This document shows, one piece after another, positions 59,209 through 64,000 of a DNA stretch of 64,000 bases; within the stretch, counting starts at the first letter, position 1; each line of letters opens with the position of its first letter. The translations under genes and the position numbers were made by a program. The stretch is from Collinsella sp. (GTDB lineage Bacteria > Actinomycetota > Coriobacteriia > Coriobacteriales > Coriobacteriaceae), in the NCBI GenBank assembly GCA_018381235.1, contig JAGZSF010000002.1:82663-146662 (forward strand), read 5' to 3'. The notes beneath the pieces are model-generated. The model was not told the origin of the DNA and made no database searches. It was given only the letters and a program-made list of their open reading frames with translations.

Positions 59209-60690
59209 TTAGCGATGGAAGAAACCGCGGCGCTCAAACTTGGGCTCGCAGCACACGTTGATACCAAGTTTGCGCAGTACCGTCTCGTCCGTCGGCGAGA
59301 TAATCACGCTAAAGAAGGCATCGCAACCGCGCAGCTGCTCCAGGCCCGAAAGGACGCGAGCGGCCGTCTCACTCGTGGCCGAGGTGATCGACAGCGCCAT
59401 AAGTGTCTCGTCGGTGTGGAGGCGCGGGTTTTTGCTGCCCAGGAAATGCGTCTTGAGCTTGCTGATGGGCTCGATCGCCTCATCGCTAATGACCTCGAGC
59501 TCAAGGTCGACGCCCGAGACATGCTTGAGGGCGTTCATAATGAGCGAACTTGCGGCACCCAGGCGCGTGGAGGTCTTACCGGTCACCACGGAGCCATCGG
59601 GCATGACCATGGCACCCACGGGACCACCCGTCAGCTGCTCCCTGGTGAGGGCCGCCGAGCGCGCCGGTGAGTAGTTCTTATCGATGCCGGCTTTCTTCAT
59701 AATAATCTTGAGACGGTCGACTTGCTCATCGCCCACGCCGGTACGGCGCACATTTTCGACCGCGGTAAAGTAGCGGCGGACGATCTCCATCTTGGAAGCG
59801 TCGCGGCAGGCATCGTCATCGGTGATGGCAAAGCCGACCATATTGACGCCCATGTCCGTAGGGCTCTGGTAGGGGCTCTTGCCCAGAATCTTTTCCATCA
59901 GGGCACGGACCACCGGGAAGGCCTCGACGTCGCGGTTGTAGTTGACCGTGGTCTTGTTGTAGGCCTCCAAGTGGAAGGAGTCGATGATATTGGCATCGTC
60001 GAGATCGGCCGTTGCTGCCTCATAGGCGATGTTGACCGGATGCGTGAGGGGCAGATTCCAGACCGGGAAAGTCTCGAACTTGGCGTAGCCGGCGGCGGTG
60101 CCGTGCTTGTGCTCGTGATAGAGCTGCGAGAGGCAAGTGGCGAGCTTGCCTGAGCCGGGGCCGGGAGCGGTGACCACGACGAGCGGACGAGTGGTCTCGA
60201 CAAACTCATTCTTGCCATAGCCGTCGTCGGACACGATCAGGTCGACGTCGTGCGGATACCCCTCGATGGGATAGTGCAGCTTGGCGGGGATACCGAGCGC
60301 GTTCAGGCGGTTGCGGAATACATCGGCAGCGGGCTGGCCGGCGTACTGGGTGATGACCACAGCCGCGACGGCAAAGCCGTTGCCGCGGAACAGGTCAACC
60401 AGGCGCAGCACATCCTCGTCATAGGTAATGCCAAGGTCACCACGAGCCTTGTTTTTCTCGATGTGGTTCGCGTTGATCGCGATGATAACCTCGACATCGT
60501 CGGCGATGCTCTTGAGCATGCGGAACTTGCTGTCCGGTTCAAAACCCGGCAGCACGCGACTCGCGTGATAGTCGTCAAACAGCTTGCCGCCAAACTCCAA
60601 ATAGAGTTTGCCGCCAAACTGCGAGATGCGCTCCTTAATGTGAGCAGCCTGCAGCTCGATATACTTCGCGTTGTCGAAACCCTGGCGCAT
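59209..60690 (-). CDS. DUF1846 family protein
   Basis: A 493-residue protein of the DUF1846 family, at the family's usual length of about 495. It starts MRQGFDNAKYIELQAAHIKE and has FGGKLFDDYHASRVLPGFEP. A P-loop-like TAPGPGSGKLATCLSQLYHE lies near residue 190. The family is widespread in Firmicutes and Actinobacteria; structures show a nucleotide-binding-like fold, but the reaction is unknown. The ATG at 60690 follows GGGAG at 8 nt. Confidence 0.92.
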   Translation of the reverse strand: MRQGFDNAKYIELQAAHIKERISQFGGKLYLEFGGKLFDDYHASRVLPGFEPDSKFRMLKSIADDVEVIIAINANHIEKNKARGDLGITYDEDVLRLVDLFRGNGFAVAAVVITQYAGQPAADVFRNRLNALGIPAKLHYPIEGYPHDVDLIVSDDGYGKNEFVETTRPLVVVTAPGPGSGKLATCLSQLYHEHKHGTAAGYAKFETFPVWNLPLTHPVNIAYEAATADLDDANIIDSFHLEAYNKTTVNYNRDVEAFPVVRALMEKILGKSPYQSPTDMGVNMVGFAITDDDACRDASKMEIVRRYFTAVENVRRTGVGDEQVDRLKIIMKKAGIDKNYSPARSAALTREQLTGGPVGAMVMPDGSVVTGKTSTRLGAASSLIMNALKHVSGVDLELEVISDEAIEPISKLKTHFLGSKNPRLHTDETLMALSITSATSETAARVLSGLEQLRGCDAFFSVIISPTDETVLRKLGINVCCEPKFERRGFFHR

Positions 60691-60867
60691 ATATGGCTCC
60701 CGTCCCGTTTCCATTTAATGTTCTAGGCGATTATAACGGAGCCCGCCCTCCCCGATACCCAGACCATCAACAGGCACCAACCAAACATCCGTCAAACCTC
60801 TTGTCGGACATATTTGGTGCAAACTAACCTGACCCCATTGCACCGCCCCATAACACCAACAATGGCA

Positions 60868-61034
60868 GCGCCGCAGGTGGAGCAAAAGTCAGCGAAAGCC
60901 CGCCAGAGCGAGCAAGGTGACGTGAAAGAGGAGGGCATAGGCCTTTTGGCCATGCCCGACGATTGAACGTCAGATTGCCGCTCTGGCGGGCTTGCAGCGT
61001 CGAGTGGTTCCGGCGTTTGGTAAAACGCCGGAAC
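60868..61034 (+). ncRNA. 167-nt structured element, copy J
   Basis: Same length and order of parts as 9006-9172. The main stem is AAGCCCGCCAGAGCG (60896-60910) with its complement at 60979-60993; the second is TGACGT (60918-60923) with ACGTCA (60967-60972); the loops GAAAGAGGAGG and CGACGATTG and the apical GGGCATAGGCC hairpin are unchanged; the final hairpin is GTTCCGGCGTTT/AAACGCCGGAAC. About ten pairs differ from copy D with both partners changed. It lies between the DUF1846 start and the arcD-type gene end. Confidence 0.75.
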
Positions 61035-61041
61035 ACAAGAG

Positions 61042-61073
61042 CGCCCCCTCCCGCGCACGGAACGGAAGGGGGC
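61042..61073 (-). terminator. terminator of the arginine deiminase operon
   Basis: GCCCCCTCC pairs with GGAAGGGGGC (61042-61073). The minus-strand tail is CTCTTGTGTTCC, a weak T-tract. A second hairpin, CCGGTGGG/CCCACCGG, lies upstream at 61090-61110. Confidence 0.6.
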
Positions 61074-61089
61074 TAAAGGTAGGAGTCTA

Positions 61090-61110
61090 CCGGTGGGTTT
61101 ACCCCACCGG
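61090..61110. other. compact hairpin after the arcD-type gene
   Basis: CCGGTGGG (61090-61097) and CCCACCGG (61103-61110) around 5 nt, with no T-run; it may protect the 3' end of the arc transcript. Confidence 0.5.
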
Positions 61111-61175
61111 ACAGACGATGACCAGGTGATCCTCTACAGGATCGTCAAGGTTTCCGTGGGGTACCCGTTGGGTAC

Positions 61176-62654
61176 TTAGAGCAGCACGCAGGCGACGGTC
61201 AGGATGACGGCGCAGACGACGGAGAGCGCGACGATGAGCTTAAGGGCAAACTTGAGCCAGGTCGTCCACTCGATCTTGGCCAGGGCGAGACCGCCCATGA
61301 TGGCGCCGGAGGTCGGGGTGAACAGGTTCACGACACCGATGGCGGCGGAGAAGATCATGACCATGACCTCGGGCGAGAAGCCGAGCTTAACAGCCAGCGG
61401 TCCCATGATAGGCATGGAGACGGTGGCCATACCAGAGGTCGAAGGGATCAGGAAGGACAGGCCGAAGTAGACCAGGAAGCTCATGGGAGCGAAGATCACG
61501 CCGGACAGGCCAGCCAGGGCATTGGCGGCAGCGTCGAGGACGAAGACGTCGAGGCCGGTGTTAGCCATGAGGACGGAGATACCACGGGCGAGGGCGATAA
61601 CGAGAACAACGGACATCATGTCGGCAGCGCCGGTGATGAAGGTGTTGACGATCTGCTTCTCGGACAGGCCACCGATGATACCGATCAGGACGGCCATGAG
61701 GAAGAACCAGGTGGAAGCCTCGTCGAAGTACCACTGGCCAATGGGCAGGCCGGTGATCAGGGCAGACCAGCCCTGGACGACGGCGTTACCATCGGCGTCG
61801 TAGACAGCGCCAGCGTCGAAGAAGTTGGCGACGCCCTCGTTGAGATCGGCCAGCGGAATGAAGCCGACGATCATGACGACGAAGGTGAAGGCGAAGGCGA
61901 TCAGAACACCCTTCTGACGACCGGTGAGCTTGACCTCCTTGTGGACCTCGGAAGCAGCCTTGCCGTGAGCCTCTTCGGCGTCCTTGAGCTCCTGCATCGA
62001 CAGGATGGTGGAACCCTTGTCAGCCTTGACCTTCTTGGCATAGTTCATCACGAAAACGATGGACATAGCGGTAGTGACAATCCACAGGACGGCACCGAGG
62101 CCGATGATGATGGACTGGTTGACCTCAATGCCAACGCCGGTCAGAGCGTCGACGGCAGCGCCGACGGCGAACGGGTTAACCGTGGAGCCCAGGCAGCCGC
62201 AGCCAGCGCCGAGCAGGACGGTAGCGGCGCCGACCATGGGGTCGAAGCCAGCGGCCATCATGGTAGCGGCGAGCAGGGCGTAGAAGGGAACGGTCTCCTC
62301 GCACATACCATAGGTGGTACCACCGAGGGAGAAGATGAGCATAAGGACAGGAACGAGCATGATCTCGTTGCCCTTAAGCTTCTGCACCAGAACGGCGATG
62401 CCGTTGTCCAGAGCGCCGGTCTCGGTCATCATACCGAGGAAGCCGCCCAGGATCATAACGAAGAGGCAGACGGGCAGAGCGTCAGCGAAGCCCAGGATCG
62501 GGGCGGTGCAGAAATCGCTCAAGCGGGCTGCAGTAACCGCGCCGCCGGACGTGCCGGAGACGATAACGGTAATCACTGCAACAATTGCCAGCAGAGCTAG
62601 AAGAATGGTGAACGATGAAGGCATACCGCGCTTTTTCTTAGCGGTCTCAGTCAT
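61176..62654 (-). CDS. YfcC/ArcD-type membrane transporter (probable arginine/ornithine antiporter)
   Basis: A 492-residue protein with about 12 hydrophobic segments, of the YfcC/C4-dicarboxylate-type (DcuC-like, IT superfamily) group. Marks are ADALPVCLFVMILGGFLGMM, the GGTTYGMCEETVPFY loop, GCGCLGSTVNPFA and FLIPSTSGMATVSMPIMGPL. Its place after arcA and arcB suggests arginine/ornithine exchange, the role of ArcD, although it is not of the APC family. The ATG at 62654 follows AGGGGGG at about 9 nt; upstream ATGs lie too close to it. Confidence 0.85.
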   Translation of the reverse strand: MTETAKKKRGMPSSFTILLALLAIVAVITVIVSGTSGGAVTAARLSDFCTAPILGFADALPVCLFVMILGGFLGMMTETGALDNGIAVLVQKLKGNEIMLVPVLMLIFSLGGTTYGMCEETVPFYALLAATMMAAGFDPMVGAATVLLGAGCGCLGSTVNPFAVGAAVDALTGVGIEVNQSIIIGLGAVLWIVTTAMSIVFVMNYAKKVKADKGSTILSMQELKDAEEAHGKAASEVHKEVKLTGRQKGVLIAFAFTFVVMIVGFIPLADLNEGVANFFDAGAVYDADGNAVVQGWSALITGLPIGQWYFDEASTWFFLMAVLIGIIGGLSEKQIVNTFITGAADMMSVVLVIALARGISVLMANTGLDVFVLDAAANALAGLSGVIFAPMSFLVYFGLSFLIPSTSGMATVSMPIMGPLAVKLGFSPEVMVMIFSAAIGVVNLFTPTSGAIMGGLALAKIEWTTWLKFALKLIVALSVVCAVILTVACVLL

Positions 62655-62755
62655 GGTTCTCATCCCCCCTTCATAAATCATTTAACTTTCTCGCGCTAAG
62701 CGGATCTTCCGTGCCGTGCCCACCGCCCGACGCGAGATATTTACCAGACAAAGCC

Positions 62756-62785
62756 GCTCGGGGTGTGCAGCAAGACACCCCGAGC
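62756..62785 (-). terminator. hairpin between arcB and the transporter
   Basis: GCTCGGGGTGT (62756-62766) pairs with ACACCCCGAGC (62775-62785) around 8 nt, without a clear T-run; probably partial termination or mRNA processing inside the operon. Confidence 0.6.
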
Positions 62786-62801
62786 GAGATGCTAGATGCT
62801 C

Positions 62802-63797
62802 TTACTTGAGCGTGGCGTACATGACAGCCTTGATGGTGTGCATGCGGTTCTCGGCCTCGTCGAAGACCTTGGAAGCGGGGCTCTCGAAGACCTCGTCGGT
62901 GACCTCCTGCTCGGTGATGCCGAACTGCTCGCACTTCTCTGCGCCAATCGTGGTGTTGGTGTCGTGGAAGCTGGGCAGGCAGTGCAGGAAGATGGCACCC
63001 GGGTTGGCCATAGCCATGACCTCGGAGGTAACACGATACGGGGTAAGCTGAGCGATGCGCTCGGCCCAGACCTCGTCGGGCTCGCCCATGGAGACCCACA
63101 CGTCGGTGTAGATAACGTCGGCACCGGTGACGCCGTCCTTGACGTCGGTGGTCAGCTTGATGGTGCAGCCGTTGGCCTCGGCGATGGGCTTGCAGGCCTC
63201 GATGACGTCGTCAGCGGGCATGCACTCCTCGGGGCCGCAGGCCACGAAGTTCATACCGAGCTTGGAGCAGACGACCATGAGGGAGCGAGCAACGTTGTTT
63301 TTGCAGTCGCCCATGAAGACGAGAGTCTTGCCCTTGATGTCGTAGTTGAAGTTCTCCTGGACGGTCAGGATGTCGGCGAGCATCTGGGTGGGATGCCACT
63401 CGGTGGTCAGGCCGTTCCAGACAGGCACGCCGGACTTAGCAGCGAGCTCCTCGACGTCGTCCTGGGCAAAGCCACGGAACTCGATGCCGTCATACATGCG
63501 GCCGAGAACGCGGGCGGTGTCCTCGATGGACTCCTTCTTGCCCATCTGCGACGAACCCGGATCGAGGTAGGTGACGCCCATGCCCAGATCCATGCCGCCG
63601 ACCTCGAAGGCGCAGCGGGTACGAGTGGAGGTCTTCTGGAAGAGCAGAACGATGTTCTTGCCCTCGAGATAGCGGTGCGGAACGCCAGCGCGCTTCATAT
63701 CCTTGAAGTTCTTGGAAAGCTTGAGCAGGTACTCGATCTCCTCGGTGGTGAGGTCGAGAAGCTTGAGGAAGCTACGGCCGGAGAGGTTAACACCCAT
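62802..63797 (-). CDS. arcB: ornithine carbamoyltransferase, catabolic type by context
   Basis: A 331-residue carbamoyltransferase. The carbamoyl phosphate loop is FQKTSTRTRCAFE (about 54-66), HPTQMLADILT binds at about 136, and FLHCLPSFHD carries the catalytic cysteine. It splits citrulline with phosphate to ornithine and carbamoyl phosphate when acting in the arginine deiminase pathway. HCLPSFHD differs from the common HCLPAFHD. Context between arcA and the transporter supports arcB. An argF role cannot be excluded, since argG and argH are also present. Confidence 0.95.
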   Translation of the reverse strand: MGVNLSGRSFLKLLDLTTEEIEYLLKLSKNFKDMKRAGVPHRYLEGKNIVLLFQKTSTRTRCAFEVGGMDLGMGVTYLDPGSSQMGKKESIEDTARVLGRMYDGIEFRGFAQDDVEELAAKSGVPVWNGLTTEWHPTQMLADILTVQENFNYDIKGKTLVFMGDCKNNVARSLMVVCSKLGMNFVACGPEECMPADDVIEACKPIAEANGCTIKLTTDVKDGVTGADVIYTDVWVSMGEPDEVWAERIAQLTPYRVTSEVMAMANPGAIFLHCLPSFHDTNTTIGAEKCEQFGITEQEVTDEVFESPASKVFDEAENRMHTIKAVMYATLK

Positions 63798-63861
63798 GGT
63801 TCGATTCCTTTCGAAGAAATGAATTACGTAAGTATTAGTGTTGCCCGTTTAACGGGCGAAG

Positions 63862-63890
63862 CCGGTGCGGTTGTAGGGGGACCGCACCGG
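63862..63890. other. hairpin between arcA and arcB
   Basis: CCGGTGCGGT (63862-63871) and ACCGCACCGG (63881-63890) around 9 nt in the 105-nt gap. A second small inverted repeat, GCCCGTTTAACGGGC, lies at 63843-63857. A likely processing or stabilising site. Confidence 0.6.
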
Positions 63891-63902
63891 AAACGGAAAG
63901 AC

Positions 63903-64000
63903 TTAGAGGTCCTCGCGCCAGAAGGGCATGCTCATGCAGCGCGGGCCGCCGCGGCCGCGGGAGAGCTCGGCGGAGGGCACGACGAGAAGGTCCAGGCCCT
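63903..64000 (-). CDS. arcA: arginine deiminase, C-terminal end
   Basis: Only the last 31 codons are in the window. They read GLDLLVVPSAELSRGRGGPR and then CMSMPFWREDL before TAA. The GGPRCMSMP part holds the catalytic cysteine of arginine deiminase, which turns arginine into citrulline and ammonia. It is the first gene, within the window, of the leftward arc operon. The rest lies to the right of the edge. Confidence 0.93.
   Translation of the reverse strand, partial: GLDLLVVPSAELSRGRGGPRCMSMPFWREDL

Overview
The window looks like chromosome from a high-GC Gram-positive of the class Coriobacteriia, most likely a Collinsella-type gut anaerobe. This is inferred from gene content and order: an actinobacterial division cluster without ftsA, DivIVA/SepF/YggT, an arginine deiminase operon, fermentative and anaerobic enzymes, and GC-rich C-ending codons. 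No 16S rRNA gene is present to confirm it. I see no prophage, insertion sequence, CRISPR array, tRNA or rRNA. The DNA is mostly core chromosome, but it is unusually rich in long intergenic inverted repeats.

Left part (1-31.7 kb): housekeeping genes in short transcription units. They include a lipid-kinase remnant at the edge, a small RF-1-domain factor, xpt, a drug exporter, metY, a redox-cysteine protein, a YigZ-type protein, RNase P RNA, ribosomal protein S1, two HAD phosphatases, a cysteine desulfidase-type enzyme, rpiB, ndk, argH and argG, polA, an M18 aminopeptidase, yaaA, TPP-riboswitch-controlled thiC with thiD, an SGNH hydrolase, a PARG-like macrodomain protein, a BI-1 protein, and a PiT phosphate transporter with its DUF47 partner. 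The gene-poor gaps hold the most unusual material. Two 167-nt elements show compensatory changes in their stems, and a third relative lies beside rnpB. Three 15-16-bp-arm hairpins are repeated in tandem after thiD. An arginine-rich mini-ORF precedes argG, and an unrecognised 56-residue ORF lies between argG and argH.

Middle part (31.7-59 kb): one large leftward division and cell-wall region. Read from its promoter it runs mraZ-rsmH-ftsL-ftsI-murF-mraY-murD-ftsW-murG-murC-murB-ftsQ-ftsZ-pgeF, then pstS-pstC-pstA-pstB-phoU, then yggS-sepF-yggT-divIVA. The phosphate operon sits inside what is normally a continuous ftsZ-pgeF-yggS-sepF-yggT-divIVA block, and pgeF overlaps pstS by an ATGA. murE and ftsA are absent. 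pyrG and xerD lie just upstream of mraZ as a separate unit, followed by a long terminator-like hairpin.

Right part (58.6-64 kb): a winged-helix regulator, a DUF1846 protein, and a leftward arginine deiminase operon (arcA partial, arcB, arcD-type transporter). Arginine is thus both made (argG/argH) and degraded for ATP (arcABD) by genes in this window, which makes the candidate arginine-sensing leader upstream of argG of particular interest.
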